A stretch of 64,000 bases of DNA. Source: CBDBKL01 sp965116215. GTDB lineage: Bacteria > Bdellovibrionota > Bdellovibrionia > Bdellovibrionales > JAKFYE01. The DNA lies in NCBI GenBank assembly GCA_965116215.1, contig OZ220494.1:186001-250000 (forward strand). The letters run 5' to 3'. Positions 9,430 to 19,163 of this stretch are shown piece by piece. The position numbers and the translations under genes are program-made. The notes under the pieces were generated by a model. The model was not told the origin of the DNA. It saw only the letters and a list, made by a program, of their open reading frames with translations, and did no database searches. Each line of letters starts with the position of its first letter. The first letter of the stretch is position 1.

Positions 9430-9541
9430 ATTCTGAAGGCTTCCAAAAGCTCAGACAACTCTGAGGTTCGCAGCTCGTCTCTCTTTGAGATACGCCCTGC
9501 GCCTCAGAAAACTCGTTTTGAAAGCCTTAAGGAAAATTCTT
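9430..9541. repeat. Palindromic dispersed repeat, short form, copy A2
   Basis: This is the second unit of the pair. It has the same core as A1 (hairpin CTCAGACAACTCTGAG and a CGCCTCAGAAAACTCG block), but its left end begins at TTCTGAAGGC and its right end reads CCTTAAGGAAAATTCTTCC. The spacer between the units (ending in AAATAATTCTGAAGG) resembles the spacers at 47.37 and 62.95 kb. Confidence 0.8.
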
Positions 9542-9749
9542 CCCCCCCCCTACTCTCTTGAAGACTTTAAGTGTCATGAACCTTTTAAAAATGGCAAACA
9601 GAAGAAAAGAACTGTTAATAATTTTGTGAGTCAATTAAATGTCTTAAAAATTGTGCAAAAATAAAAAAAGACTTTATTGAAGTACTTATTGATCTCATTA
9701 TCTACTAATAAGTTAGGATCGTTTTCGCTGAGTTTCTGAAAGGTTTGCT

Positions 9750-10277
9750 GTGCATTCATCTATCCGTATAAAGGGAATTATTGCACTTATTATCTTAGGG
9801 GGGATAGCTTTGCTATTTAAGGTACCTATTCCTTCTATTGGGTACAATGATGGTTATTATCCCCCACAACCCATTGCATATGATCACTCTTTACATGCAG
9901 GTAAATATCAAATTCCTTGTTTATATTGTCACACAAATGCAGAACGTTCGAAGTTTGCAACAGTTCCCTCATTGAATATCTGTATGAACTGTCATCAGGT
10001 TATTGCCACAGATCAACCAGCTATTCAAAAAATGCAACAGATGTATTCTAAAAATAAACCTGTAGAATGGACGCGTGTGCATATGCTTCCTGATTTTGTT
10101 AAATTTAATCATAAGCCGCATATAAGAGAAAATATAAGCTGTCAGACATGTCATGGGCCTGTTGAGAGAATGTCGACAGTATATCAACATTCCGATTTGT
10201 CTATGGGATGGTGTTTAGATTGTCATAGAAAACAAGAGCCAGAGGCTCCAATAAACTGTTCAACATGTCATTACTAA
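9750..10277 (+). CDS. actA: Alternative complex III pentahaem cytochrome c subunit ActA
   Basis: Alternative complex III oxidises menaquinol and passes electrons to a periplasmic carrier or oxidase. ActA is its pentahaem subunit. This 175-residue protein has an N-terminal membrane anchor (about 7-24) and exactly five CXXCH haem-binding motifs: CLYCH, CMNCH, CQTCH, CLDCH and CSTCH. The start is GTG at 9750, with GAAAGG about 6 nt upstream. It is the first gene of actABCDEF, 17 bp before actB. The upstream gap (9590-9749) must hold the promoter. ActA needs the CcsAB system encoded just before it for haem attachment. Confidence 0.95.
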   Translation: MHSSIRIKGIIALIILGGIALLFKVPIPSIGYNDGYYPPQPIAYDHSLHAGKYQIPCLYCHTNAERSKFATVPSLNICMNCHQVIATDQPAIQKMQQMYSKNKPVEWTRVHMLPDFVKFNHKPHIRENISCQTCHGPVERMSTVYQHSDLSMGWCLDCHRKQEPEAPINCSTCHY

Positions 10278-10294
10278 GAAAGGGAAAATAAAGG

Positions 10295-13200
10295 ATGTCG
10301 AAGGATAAAAAAGTTTATTGGAAAAGTTTAGAGGATTGGGCTGGTGATCCTTCTATTGCAGAACAGGCAGAAAAAGAATTTATAACATCTCCTCTGCAAT
10401 CGGAGGATGGTCAATCTAACTTTGCCCGTCGTGAGTTTTTGAAATTAATGGGAGCGAGTTTAACATTATCTGCAACTTCTTGTTTAAGGCGACCTGTTCA
10501 AAAAATTATTCCCTACGCTAAACGACCATCAGATATGATTCCTGGTGTTGCCAATGAATATTCCAGCTCTTGGTCTTATGCAGGTGAAGGCGTGGGCCTG
10601 GTTGTCAAAACACGCGAGGGGCGGCCAATACACCTTAGAGGAAATGAACTGCATCCTCTCAATGGAAAGGGATTAATGGCTAAAGCCCATGCGCAGATAT
10701 TAGATTTATATGATCCTGACAGATTGAGAGATCCTGTTAAAATAGATAGACGTGGGCGTTCTGAAAAAGTGTCTTGGGATCAAATCGATGAAGTTGTTCA
10801 GGCTCATTTGGAAAAAGGTGAAGTGGCACTTTTAAGCTCCAGCCTCAGTTCTCCTTCTTCAGAGCAATTGTTTGAAGATTTTTTTCAAGCCTTTAAAGGT
10901 AGACATGTTGTCTGGGATCCCTCTTCCCCCATTAATATTGCAGAAGCTCAATATAGGTCTTATCAAGAAAGAATTGTACCTTATTATAGGTTTGATCGTG
11001 CTAAGTATGTTGTGAGTATTGGAGCCGATTTTTTAGGTACTTATCTACAGCCCACAGCTTTTTCTAAGGAGTATGCAAAGAATAGACAACCCGGCAAAGG
11101 GATGAGTCGTTTAGTTGTCTTTGAATCTTTGATGTCTTTGACAGGATCCAATGCGGACATACGTTATATGATAAAGCCTCAACACTTTATAGATGTTGTT
11201 ATGGGGTTATTGAGTGAATTGATTGTTCGCCAGAAAAAGACACGTTTTGCAAATGATGAGACAATTCTTCGTGCTTTAAAAAAATATAAAAATGTTCCTC
11301 AGCTATTAGGGCTAGACAGGGATGTGTTTCCGAAAATAGTTGAAGATTTATGGTTAAATAGAGGCAAGGGTTTGGTTATTGCCGGTGTGGGCACTTCATC
11401 TGCAACACATTTACAAATGGCTGTGAATTTTTTAAATTCTGCTCTTGGAAATGATGGAAAGACCATTGATTATAAACTGCCTTTAGTCAGCTATGACCAT
11501 AAAAAATATAAACTAGATAGTTTGTTAAAAGATATGAATAAGGGTCGGATAAAGACCCTTATTATTCATAGACTAAACCCTATTTATCAATTGCCTCAGA
11601 GTGAAGAATTTTTATCAGCCTTAAAAAATGTGAACTTAGTGCTTTCTACATCTGGTGTTTTGGATGAGACAGCAAAGGTTTGTGACTATGTTATTCCTGA
11701 TGACCATCGTTTTGAGAAATGGGGAGATTTAGAGCTTTTAAAAGGAGTTTATAGTATTCAGCAACCAACTATACGACCTTTATATAATACACGATCTTTA
11801 GAGCTGAGTTTGATGAGTTGGGCTTATAATGTAGAAAAAGGCCCTAAAAGGCTTCTGGAGCCTGATGATTGGTATTCTTATTTGCGAGAGAGGTGGAAAG
11901 AACGTCAAAAAGATAGGGGTGATTTTGAAACCTTTTGGAATATGTTTTTACAAAAAGGAGTTCTGGATACGACGCTCAATGAACGAGAAAAGGAATATAG
12001 ATCTCGAGAAGCTAATGTTACGGAATTAATGCATATGCCATCTCCGACACGGGGAAAGGGTGTTGAGCTTATTTTGTATGAAAAATTGGGTATTGGTGAT
12101 GGTATGTTTTCGAATATCTCTTGGCTGCAGGAGTTTCCAGATCCTATTACAAAAATTGTTTGGGATAATTATTTGAACATATCTCCTCATAAGGCAAAAG
12201 AGTTGAAAGCAAAAGAAGGTGATGTGGTAAGAATTTCCACTCAAAATGGAGAGGCGTTGTTGCCAGTTCATATTCAGCCCGGAACTCATGATGATGTTGT
12301 CAGTGTGGCTATTGGCTATGGAAGAAAGACAGGGCGTATTTCTGCGCATGTTGGAACACGGGCGATTCACTTAGGAAAAAGAGAGGGATCTGCAATTGTA
12401 TCAGCTGGTCTTTCTTTAAAAGCAATAAGCTTTACAGGTCAAAAAATGGCTTTAGCTAATACTCAGGGTCATCATTCTATGGAGGGACGCCCCTTAGTCG
12501 CTCAAGCTGAACTTCAGGAGTACTTAAAGGATCCGTCAGCAGGTATTCATAAGCATAAAGTTTTCTCCATTTGGCCTAAATTTAAATACAAGGGTTATAA
12601 ATGGGCAATGGCCATTGACTTAAATTCGTGTACAGGTTGTGGAGCATGTGTTGTTGCTTGTCAGTCAGAAAATAATATACCTGTTGTGGGGAAACGATAT
12701 GTTCTTAAAGGAAGAGAGATGCATTGGATGCGCATTGATAGATATTATTCCGGAAAGCCTTCTAATCCAGAGACAGTTTTTCAGCCCATGCTCTGTCAAC
12801 ACTGTGATAATGCGCCCTGTGAGTCAGTGTGTCCTGTACTCGCAACAGTGCACAGTGATGAGGGCTTAAATGAAATGGTTTATAACCGTTGTGTTGGTAC
12901 AAGATATTGTTCTAATAATTGCCCTTATAAGGTGAGGCGGTTTAATTGGTTTAATTATACAGCTACAAAAGAAAATCAACTTCATAAGAAAATGACGAGC
13001 ACTCGTATTTTGGAGCCTTCTGAGAGGATGCAATTAAATCCTGATGTGACAGTGAGATCGCGAGGAGTTATGGAGAAATGCACTTTCTGTGTTCAACGGC
13101 TTCATGTGGCCAAGCAGAAAGCAAAGGATGATAAGAGGAAAGTGAGGGATGGAGAGGCTGTTACGGCTTGTCAGGAATCTTGTCCTACGCAGGCCATTGT

Positions 13201-13360
13201 TTTTGGGGATATGAATGATTCCTCTTCAAATGTGGCAAAGGCTTTTAAAGATTCAAGAAGTTTTTCAGTTTTAGAGGAAATGAATACTGTGCCTTCCGTG
13301 AGGTATAAGACCCGTATTAAAAATACAGGTGGTTCGACTAAGGGGGGCGAACATTCATGA
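10295..13360 (+). CDS. actB: Alternative complex III iron-sulphur subunit ActB (molybdopterin-like plus ferredoxin domains)
   Basis: This is the large periplasmic subunit of alternative complex III. The 1021 residues begin with a twin-arginine-like segment [12 protein letters not shown] (about 44-55). Next comes a molybdopterin-oxidoreductase-like region (about 70-740), which in this family lacks the cofactor. The C-terminal ferredoxin-like part holds four cysteine clusters: [41 protein letters not shown], and CTFCVQR with the final [14 protein letters not shown]. This fusion of two halves is the usual ActB architecture. The stop overlaps the actC start by 4 bp. The order act A-B-C-D-E-F around it supports the name over a polysulphide-reductase assignment. 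Confidence 0.95.
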   Translation: MSKDKKVYWKSLEDWAGDPSIAEQAEKEFITSPLQSEDGQSNFARREFLKLMGASLTLSATSCLRRPVQKIIPYAKRPSDMIPGVANEYSSSWSYAGEGVGLVVKTREGRPIHLRGNELHPLNGKGLMAKAHAQILDLYDPDRLRDPVKIDRRGRSEKVSWDQIDEVVQAHLEKGEVALLSSSLSSPSSEQLFEDFFQAFKGRHVVWDPSSPINIAEAQYRSYQERIVPYYRFDRAKYVVSIGADFLGTYLQPTAFSKEYAKNRQPGKGMSRLVVFESLMSLTGSNADIRYMIKPQHFIDVVMGLLSELIVRQKKTRFANDETILRALKKYKNVPQLLGLDRDVFPKIVEDLWLNRGKGLVIAGVGTSSATHLQMAVNFLNSALGNDGKTIDYKLPLVSYDHKKYKLDSLLKDMNKGRIKTLIIHRLNPIYQLPQSEEFLSALKNVNLVLSTSGVLDETAKVCDYVIPDDHRFEKWGDLELLKGVYSIQQPTIRPLYNTRSLELSLMSWAYNVEKGPKRLLEPDDWYSYLRERWKERQKDRGDFETFWNMFLQKGVLDTTLNEREKEYRSREANVTELMHMPSPTRGKGVELILYEKLGIGDGMFSNISWLQEFPDPITKIVWDNYLNISPHKAKELKAKEGDVVRISTQNGEALLPVHIQPGTHDDVVSVAIGYGRKTGRISAHVGTRAIHLGKREGSAIVSAGLSLKAISFTGQKMALANTQGHHSMEGRPLVAQAELQEYLKDPSAGIHKHKVFSIWPKFKYKGYKWAMAIDLNSCTGCGACVVACQSENNIPVVGKRYVLKGREMHWMRIDRYYSGKPSNPETVFQPMLCQHCDNAPCESVCPVLATVHSDEGLNEMVYNRCVGTRYCSNNCPYKVRRFNWFNYTATKENQLHKKMTSTRILEPSERMQLNPDVTVRSRGVMEKCTFCVQRLHVAKQKAKDDKRKVRDGEAVTACQESCPTQAIVFGDMNDSSSNVAKAFKDSRSFSVLEEMNTVPSVRYKTRIKNTGGSTKGGEHS

Positions 13361-14715
13361 TAAAAAGAGACATTCTAGTTACAGGTGACAGAGACAATAA
13401 GCAGGTGACAGAGGATATCTGTGCACCTATAGAAACTGCTCCTGGCAAAGGATGGTTTGCTCTCTTTATACCAATGGCTCTTTTATTGACCTTTTACATA
13501 GCAGCGATTTTAGTTGTTATTGGCGTAGGACTCGGTCTTCAGGGCGTCAATCATCCTATAGGGTGGGGTGTTGATATTATCACCTTTGTTTTTTGGGTAG
13601 GTATTGGTCATGCGGGAACATTGATATCGGCTATTCTTTTCTTGTTTCGACAGAAATGGAGGACGGGAATCAATAGAGCGGCTGAAGCTATGACAATTTT
13701 TGCTGTTATGTGTGCCGGAGTTTTTCCTCTTATTCACGTTGGTCGTCCTTGGTTTGCCTATTGGTTACTACCTTACCCTAACGCTAGAGGGCCGCTGTGG
13801 GTTAATTTTAGATCGCCTTTACTATGGGATGTGTTTGCAGTCTCTACGTATTTAACAATCTCTTTTGTCTTTTGGTATTTGGGTATGATTCCTGATTTAG
13901 CGACTGTTAGAGATAGGGCTAAAAATAAACTAAGACGATGGATTTATGGAGTTCTTTCTTTAGGGTGGAGGGGTACAAATCGTAATTGGCAACACTATGA
14001 ATCTGCATATCTTATCTTTGCCGGCTTGGCGACGCCTTTGGTTTTATCCGTTCATACAATTGTATCTTTTGACTTTGCTGTGTCTCAACTGCCAGGCTGG
14101 CACACAACTATTTTTCCACCTTATTTTGTGGCAGGGGCCATCTTTTCTGGCTTTGCCATGGTGATTACTCTTCTTGTATTAGCAAGAAAATTTATTCCTC
14201 AGTTGAAACATTATGTGACGATGAATCACTTAGAAGTGATGAATAAAATCATTTTAACAACGGGAATGATGGTAGGTTATGCTTATGCTTCGGAATTTTT
14301 TATAGCCTGGTATTCAGGTGTTGAATATGAAACATATGCTTTTATTAACAGAGCTTTTGGGCCACATGCAGCTTCTTATTGGACCATGGTGACATGCAAT
14401 GTGATTATTCCTCAAATTTTCTGGTTTAAGAAAATGAGAAGAAATATTTTTGTTATGTTTATAGTGTCTATTTTTGTGAACATTGGCATGTGGTTTGAGA
14501 GATATGTGATCACGGTGACTTCATTACATAGAGATTTTTTACCTGCAAATTGGGATCAATATGTGATGACATTTTGGGATTATGCTATTGTGGCTGGCAG
14601 CTTTGGGATGTTTTTTACTCTATTTTTGTTGTTTATGAAAGTGTTACCTAGTGTTGCAATGTCTGAAGTTAAACCTCACCTTAGTGTAGGAAAAGGAGGT
14701 GGAGGACATGAGTAA
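13357..14715 (+). CDS. actC: Alternative complex III membrane subunit ActC (NrfD-like)
   Basis: This is one of two NrfD-type membrane subunits of alternative complex III; it forms the quinol site and a proposed proton path. The 452 residues contain about ten membrane helices after a polar N-terminus (first helix about 33-60). Conserved features include [20 protein letters not shown] (about 75-94), [16 protein letters not shown] (about 121-136) and a late GMWFERYVI. It overlaps actB by 4 bp at the start and actD by 8 bp at the end, which indicates coupled translation. Confidence 0.95.
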   Translation: MIKRDILVTGDRDNKQVTEDICAPIETAPGKGWFALFIPMALLLTFYIAAILVVIGVGLGLQGVNHPIGWGVDIITFVFWVGIGHAGTLISAILFLFRQKWRTGINRAAEAMTIFAVMCAGVFPLIHVGRPWFAYWLLPYPNARGPLWVNFRSPLLWDVFAVSTYLTISFVFWYLGMIPDLATVRDRAKNKLRRWIYGVLSLGWRGTNRNWQHYESAYLIFAGLATPLVLSVHTIVSFDFAVSQLPGWHTTIFPPYFVAGAIFSGFAMVITLLVLARKFIPQLKHYVTMNHLEVMNKIILTTGMMVGYAYASEFFIAWYSGVEYETYAFINRAFGPHAASYWTMVTCNVIIPQIFWFKKMRRNIFVMFIVSIFVNIGMWFERYVITVTSLHRDFLPANWDQYVMTFWDYAIVAGSFGMFFTLFLLFMKVLPSVAMSEVKPHLSVGKGGGGHE

Positions 14716-15226
14716 TCAACAGGGACTTGTGGGTTTTTTTGATGATGAAGTCAAGCTCTTAGAAGCTGCAAAAAAAGTGCAGGCGGAAGGTTATGAAAAG
14801 TTTGATACGATCTCTCCCTTTCCCATTCATGGGATGGATGAGGTGATGAAATTGAAAAGGTCTCCCGTTCCGTGGGTGACTATGGTTTTTGGAACAATAG
14901 GATGTTGTTGTGGTGTTTTGCTTCAATGGTGGACATCGGCTGTAAGTTGGCCATTAAATGTTGGAGGAAAACCTCTTTTTTCACTACCTGCGTTTGTTCC
15001 TATTATCTTTGAGGTGACAGTTCTTTTTGCAGGTCTTGCTACGTTTGGCGCAGTACTTATTTTTTGTAAGCTTCCTAAAATCAATGTGCCTGTTATAGAA
15101 AAAGATCTTTCATCTCATCGGTTTGCTTTATATATTCTTGAAAATGATAAAAAGTATGATGAAAATCGGTCTCAAAGTTTTTTAAGGCAATTAGGGGCCT
15201 GTGATGTGAAGAGAGTTTCTGTATGA
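14708..15226 (+). CDS. actD: Alternative complex III subunit ActD (DUF3341)
   Basis: ActD is a small membrane subunit of alternative complex III. I start it at ATG 14708 because AAAAGGAGGTGGAGG lies directly upstream inside actC; a GTG at 14699 is in frame but would sit within that ribosome-binding site. The protein has about 172 residues. It begins [19 protein letters not shown], the ferredoxin-like fold typical of DUF3341. After [19 protein letters not shown] come two membrane helices (about 55-80 and 95-120), and the C-terminus is soluble. The stop overlaps the actE start by 4 bp. Confidence 0.92.
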   Translation: MSNQQGLVGFFDDEVKLLEAAKKVQAEGYEKFDTISPFPIHGMDEVMKLKRSPVPWVTMVFGTIGCCCGVLLQWWTSAVSWPLNVGGKPLFSLPAFVPIIFEVTVLFAGLATFGAVLIFCKLPKINVPVIEKDLSSHRFALYILENDKKYDENRSQSFLRQLGACDVKRVSV

Positions 15227-15747
15227 TAAGGTGTGTTTTAGCTATTATGCTTGTATTGTTATCAGGATGTTTTGGTCGATCTAAAAAACCTAATGTTGAA
15301 ATTATGCAAGATATGATGGATCAGCCGGCTATAAAAACTCAGGGTCAATTTCCGTTTTCGTTACAGCCTCCTCCTGAGGGGACTGTACCGAGGGGAGCAG
15401 AGCCCTATTTGATAAAGAATGTCGAAGAGGCGGGGAAAAAATTAAAAAATACAGTGACGATTGATAAACTTTCTCTTTTACAGGGTCAGAAAACATATAT
15501 GACGTACTGCTTTGTTTGCCATGGGGGCTTAGGTGATGGAAAGGGGCCAGTGGCCGAAAAGTGGATAGCACCTATTCCATCTTTAACATCAGATAAACTC
15601 AAAGGATGGAAGGATGGAAGCCTCTTTCATGTTATAACTCAGGGTCAGGGCTTAATGTCTGGCTACTCTTCTCAAATTGTTAATTCGGAAGACCGCTGGA
15701 GAGTTGTTAATTATATAAGACACCTTCAGAAAACGGCTTTGCACTAG
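15223..15747 (+). CDS. actE: Alternative complex III monohaem cytochrome c lipoprotein ActE
   Basis: ActE is the monohaem cytochrome c subunit of alternative complex III, the likely exit point for electrons. The 174 residues begin with a lipoprotein signal peptide ending in the lipobox LLSGC (cysteine at residue 16). A class I cytochrome fold follows, with one haem motif CFVCHGGLGDGKGP (about 97-110) and a methionine in GLMSGYSS (about 144-151) as the probable sixth ligand. It overlaps actD by 4 bp and is followed after 8 bp by actF. Haem motif, lipobox and position all agree with the family. Confidence 0.94.
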   Translation: MIRCVLAIMLVLLSGCFGRSKKPNVEIMQDMMDQPAIKTQGQFPFSLQPPPEGTVPRGAEPYLIKNVEEAGKKLKNTVTIDKLSLLQGQKTYMTYCFVCHGGLGDGKGPVAEKWIAPIPSLTSDKLKGWKDGSLFHVITQGQGLMSGYSSQIVNSEDRWRVVNYIRHLQKTALH

Positions 15748-15755
15748 GGGGGCTA

Positions 15756-16940
15756 TTGGAAATACAAGTTAAAAAGGCTGCGGTGTCGAAAGAATGTAAG
15801 AGATTTCTTTTTGTAGCTCCTGTAGTTGGGGTTTTAAGTTTTTTCTTGAGTCTTCAATTCGATGAAAGCCCACAAAATGCTTTAACTTGGGCAGGGTATC
15901 TGACAGCTCTTTTTTTCTTTGTCAGTTTGTCCTTAGGAGGGCTGTTTTTTACCTCTATTCAGTATGTTACAAAGGCTGGTTGGAGCGTGGTTGTTCGACG
16001 TTTTTCTGAAAGCTTGTCCGCCTTTTTGCCTGTTGGCTTTGTATTAACATTAATATTCATTTTATTTGGGGCTGATAGTGTTTATGAGTGGTTACATCCT
16101 GAATCTGTTGCGAAAGATCAATTGTTACAACATAAGTCTGCTTATTTAAATAAACCTTTTTTTCTTATTCGCACTGTATTCTTTTTTATATTATGGATAG
16201 GTCTTCACAAAAAAATAGTGGGGAATTCTTTAAGGCAGGATAAAAGCGGTGATATTTGTTTGACTCGTAAAAATGTCACTTTATCAGTGGTTTTTTTGTT
16301 GGTCTTTGCTCTGTCGTATTCACTTTTTAGTGTGGATTTTTTAATGAGTTTACATGCTCATTGGTTCAGTACTATTTTTGGTGTGTATTGTTTTTCCGGA
16401 CTATTTCAATCCGCATTGGCATTTATTATTATTTTGATTGTTTGGATGCGAGATCAACTTAAGGGTTTGGTGAATGCCAATCATTTGCATGATTTAGGAA
16501 AATTTCTTTTTGCATTCACGATTTTCTATGCATATATTGCCTTCTCACAGTTTATGTTGATTTGGTATGCTAATCTTCCTGAAGAGACAAGTTTCTTTTT
16601 ACATCGTGCGCATGATGGATGGATGTGGGTTTCCATGTCTCTTTTATTATTTAAGTTCATCGTCCCGTTTTTAGCATTGTTACCGAGAGCGGCAAAGCGA
16701 TGTCCTCGTTGGTTATTTATGGTGGCTTGTTTAATTTTAGTTATGCAGTATGTGGATATTTTTTGGTTAGTTTATCCCAATTTTAATGAGGGACATGTGG
16801 TATTTCCCATTTGGGGTATAGGTCTATTTATTGGGTTTTTAGGTATTTTTAGTTTTGTTGTGGTTCACTTTCTACAAAAACATTCTATTATCCCCTTAAA
16901 GGATCCATATATTCATGAGTCTGTAAATCATCATATTTAA
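15756..16940 (+). CDS. actF: Alternative complex III membrane subunit ActF
   Basis: This is the second large membrane subunit of alternative complex III. The 394 residues start at a TTG (15756) preceded by GGGGGGC. About ten hydrophobic helices can be seen, including AGYLTALFFFVSLSLGGLFF (about 46-65) and, later, FLFAFTIFYAYIAFSQFML, followed by HRAHDGWMWVSMSL, features shared with the ActF/NrfD-like branch. It closes the actABCDEF operon. No cytochrome oxidase genes follow in this window, although they commonly do in other ACIII clusters. A convergent gene begins 184 bp downstream. Confidence 0.92.
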   Translation: MEIQVKKAAVSKECKRFLFVAPVVGVLSFFLSLQFDESPQNALTWAGYLTALFFFVSLSLGGLFFTSIQYVTKAGWSVVVRRFSESLSAFLPVGFVLTLIFILFGADSVYEWLHPESVAKDQLLQHKSAYLNKPFFLIRTVFFFILWIGLHKKIVGNSLRQDKSGDICLTRKNVTLSVVFLLVFALSYSLFSVDFLMSLHAHWFSTIFGVYCFSGLFQSALAFIIILIVWMRDQLKGLVNANHLHDLGKFLFAFTIFYAYIAFSQFMLIWYANLPEETSFFLHRAHDGWMWVSMSLLLFKFIVPFLALLPRAAKRCPRWLFMVACLILVMQYVDIFWLVYPNFNEGHVVFPIWGIGLFIGFLGIFSFVVVHFLQKHSIIPLKDPYIHESVNHHI

Positions 16941-17037
16941 TCTTAAGGATTTGTTAAATTACAGATCTGTTGAGCTGTAAAGTCTTTGCAAGATAAAGAA
17001 TCATTTGACAAAATTTTGACTCTGAAATCCTTTAACA

Positions 17038-17112
17038 GATAAAAGCTTATTTTTCACAATAATCACAGTAAGTGAAGTCCTTTAAAAGTCAACTTCACTG
17101 GTCATGAACCTA
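17038..17112. repeat. Small palindromic repeat related to the insertion at 44.1 kb
   Basis: The stretch from 17056 (CACAATAATCACAGTAAG) to 17112 (CATGAACCT) closely matches 44142-44198. It contains a perfect 8-bp hairpin, AGTGAAGT with ACTTCACT, around CCTTTAAAAGTCA (about 17072-17100). The right end TCATGAACCT resembles the right end of the MITE at 9584. It lies between the convergent actF and protease genes, where it could also act as a two-way terminator. Confidence 0.65.
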
Positions 17113-17124
17113 TTTTTATCTGGC

Positions 17125-18768
17125 TTATTTTACTTTGTAGTCTATGTTTTGTATTTCTTGATTTATTTTATCAAAATCCTCTTGAAGGATCCGGAGTTCT
17201 GGGATTGTCAAATTTTCACTTGCATATTCTAAAATAGGTTTAAATAGTATATTAGGCTCCAAACTGTTTTCGGAGATGATAAGACTATATATGTTGAACG
17301 CTGTTGTTGGACTTTTTCTAACTCCTTTCCCAAATCGATACATGATGGCCAGTAATATTCTAGCCTCTACCATGCCTTTTTCTGCTGCTTGTTGAGTCCA
17401 ATAAAAAGAATATTCTAGATCTTTAGTAACACCTTGATAACCTACTCCATACATTTGCCCTACAAAATATTGAGCCTCTATTATACCTTGTCGTGCAGCT
17501 TTATTATACCAGTAAAAGGCCTTCTCTTTATCCATTTTAATGCTCTTATCAAATCCAAAGTAATACCTCTGTCCTAATGTATATTGAGCGTCTGGATGTC
17601 CCTGCTTTGCTGCCTTTTCCAGCCAATAAAAAGAAGAGTGTTGACTGTGTTTTCGTATTCCCCATCGAATCGCTATATTTCCACTATAATTTATAAACTT
17701 ATATAGAAGTGGTGAGGATTGAATAAGTAATCCCTTATTTAAGGTTATAAAGGTCGACATAAAATACATATCTTCTGGTGTTTTTATATCTTGATAAAAA
17801 TTATAATCTTTTGACAAAGACCTTTGACCAATATGGACTCCGCTAGCTTCTATATCTGACTTTAAAGTAGGATGGTTTTCTATTAAAACTCTAACTTTGT
17901 CTATGGAGATGGCTAGAGTTGTCGGTTGCTTTTGGTAATTGAAATTTCTGGGATCAGAGGCAGAGGAAAATACTATTCCCACTACCATGTTGTCCTCAGA
18001 AATAATGGGAGATCCACTATCTCCAGGAGTTGCAAAAGTTGTTGTAGCTAAAAATTCACCACCGACTTTAGAGGATACAATACCCTCCGAGACTGCTCTT
18101 AACTTTTGGTTAGGAAATGATTCTATGAAGTAATAAGGACTCTCTCTTAAAAAGGGGGTATTTCGTATTTTGCTTTGAGTGCTTAAAGCTATATATAATT
18201 TTAAACTAGCAACAGATAGTGTATTTGGTAACCCTATGGCATAGACAGTATCACCTCTATTTATATCTGTAGAATTACCTATGGGCAGATATTGATAAAT
18301 CCTTTTTTCTACTTGAATGATAGCTAAATCATTTTCAGGATCAGTTGCAAGGATAGATCCAAAATCTTCACCAGTGATCGTATGAATAATAATAGGCTCA
18401 TTAATTAGGGTGTTTCTAACAACATGATAATTGGTGACCAATAAATTGTTTGTAATAAAAAAGCCAGTGCCGTCCGCAAGAGTATCTGCGGATATTTTTA
18501 CAAAAACTTTTGCTATGGATGCTGCTATTTGTCCATCTACTTGTGAGGTTTCTCGTATGAATTGTGAAAAAAGCTCTGATCGAATGTTTTTTTCAGTCTT
18601 AGATTCTCTAAGAATAATTTTTTCGATTATCGAGCTTGTAGGAATTGTCTCTTGAGCTTTCGATTCGCTATATGGAACGAAATGAAAAATGAACAATGGA
18701 AATAAGAGTATATTTCGTAAGAAGATAGAAGATCTTTTTTTCTTAAAGGGCATAGGTTTTCTTATCAT
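17125..18768 (-). CDS. Secreted trypsin-like serine protease with C-terminal Sel1 repeats
   Basis: This is a predicted exported protein of 547 residues. The N-terminal signal region has a hydrophobic core at about 15-32 and ends near SKAQ (residue 39). The protease domain (about 75-310) has the full chymotrypsin-like triad: His in TNYHVV (about 114), Asp in DPENDLAIIQV (about 144) and Ser in ATPGDSGSPII (about 242). From about 375 on come Sel1-like TPR repeats (YWLEKAAKQGHPDAQYTLGQRYYFG, then two to three more), which mediate protein contacts. No PDZ domain is present, so this is not a DegP/HtrA. Its gene stands alone and converges on the act operon. The substrate is unknown. Confidence 0.88.
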   Translation of the reverse strand: MIRKPMPFKKKRSSIFLRNILLFPLFIFHFVPYSESKAQETIPTSSIIEKIILRESKTEKNIRSELFSQFIRETSQVDGQIAASIAKVFVKISADTLADGTGFFITNNLLVTNYHVVRNTLINEPIIIHTITGEDFGSILATDPENDLAIIQVEKRIYQYLPIGNSTDINRGDTVYAIGLPNTLSVASLKLYIALSTQSKIRNTPFLRESPYYFIESFPNQKLRAVSEGIVSSKVGGEFLATTTFATPGDSGSPIISEDNMVVGIVFSSASDPRNFNYQKQPTTLAISIDKVRVLIENHPTLKSDIEASGVHIGQRSLSKDYNFYQDIKTPEDMYFMSTFITLNKGLLIQSSPLLYKFINYSGNIAIRWGIRKHSQHSSFYWLEKAAKQGHPDAQYTLGQRYYFGFDKSIKMDKEKAFYWYNKAARQGIIEAQYFVGQMYGVGYQGVTKDLEYSFYWTQQAAEKGMVEARILLAIMYRFGKGVRKSPTTAFNIYSLIISENSLEPNILFKPILEYASENLTIPELRILQEDFDKINQEIQNIDYKVK

Positions 18769-19163
18769 TTAGATCCTTTAGTGATTTATACATTGAAGGG
18801 GTCCGTATCATTTTAAATCTCAATAAATGGTCAGGATCCTCAATGGGCATATTTTAAATGTATTCTTATTAGGAATCACTTTTTTTATCTTGTACCCCAT
18901 TTTATGAGTTTTTTAATATAAAACTTATGATTTCATTTGGTATTGCTCTGAAATTGCCTAATGCACAAAATATATATTTTTCTGTTATAACAATGAGTTA
19001 ACTCATAGCAAAGTCAATGGATTGAGCTATGGACTTTAAATAAAAAAGATTTATAAATATTCTTGAAAGAAATTGCATGTCGGTTTTTCTACTCTATAAT
19101 TGGGTTGTATTTTATAGCCGAATTTCGATAAGGTAGATTTCAGGGTTTTGGGGGCCTATTTCC
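18769..19163. other. Divergent intergenic region with a likely promoter
   Basis: This is 395 bp of AT-rich DNA between the divergent protease and lipoprotein genes. The only clear signal is the promoter at 19073-19100 listed separately. No RNA gene or reading frame is evident. Confidence 0.5.
19073..19100 (+). promoter_or_regulatory. Sigma-70-like promoter for the lipoprotein gene
   Basis: TTGCAT at 19073-19078 and TATAAT at 19095-19100 are separated by 16 bp, about 65 bp before the TTG start at 19164. Confidence 0.55.

Larger units (their letters stand above)
9163..9584. mobile_element. MITE-like element with terminal inverted repeats and TTAAA target duplication
   Basis: The left end (9163-9179, AAGGTTCTATGACACTT) and right end (9569-9584, AAGTGTCATGAACCTT) are inverted repeats differing by one extra base. 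TTAAA flanks both sides (9158-9162 and 9585-9589), and the left copy overlaps the ccsA stop. The 422-bp interior has no transposase. It contains two palindromic repeat units (9278-9400 and about 9430-9541) that also occur at 47.2 and 62.8 kb, and a run of nine C at 9542-9550. The ends and the 5-bp duplication are seen directly; mobilisation in trans by a transposase encoded elsewhere is inference. Confidence 0.75.

Noticed and set aside
9249..9458. Minus-strand frame with FSEAFQNEFSEAQGV
   Set aside because: It lies wholly in the palindromic repeat units; the same peptide pattern appears at 62742-62990 because the DNA repeats, with stops in other copies.
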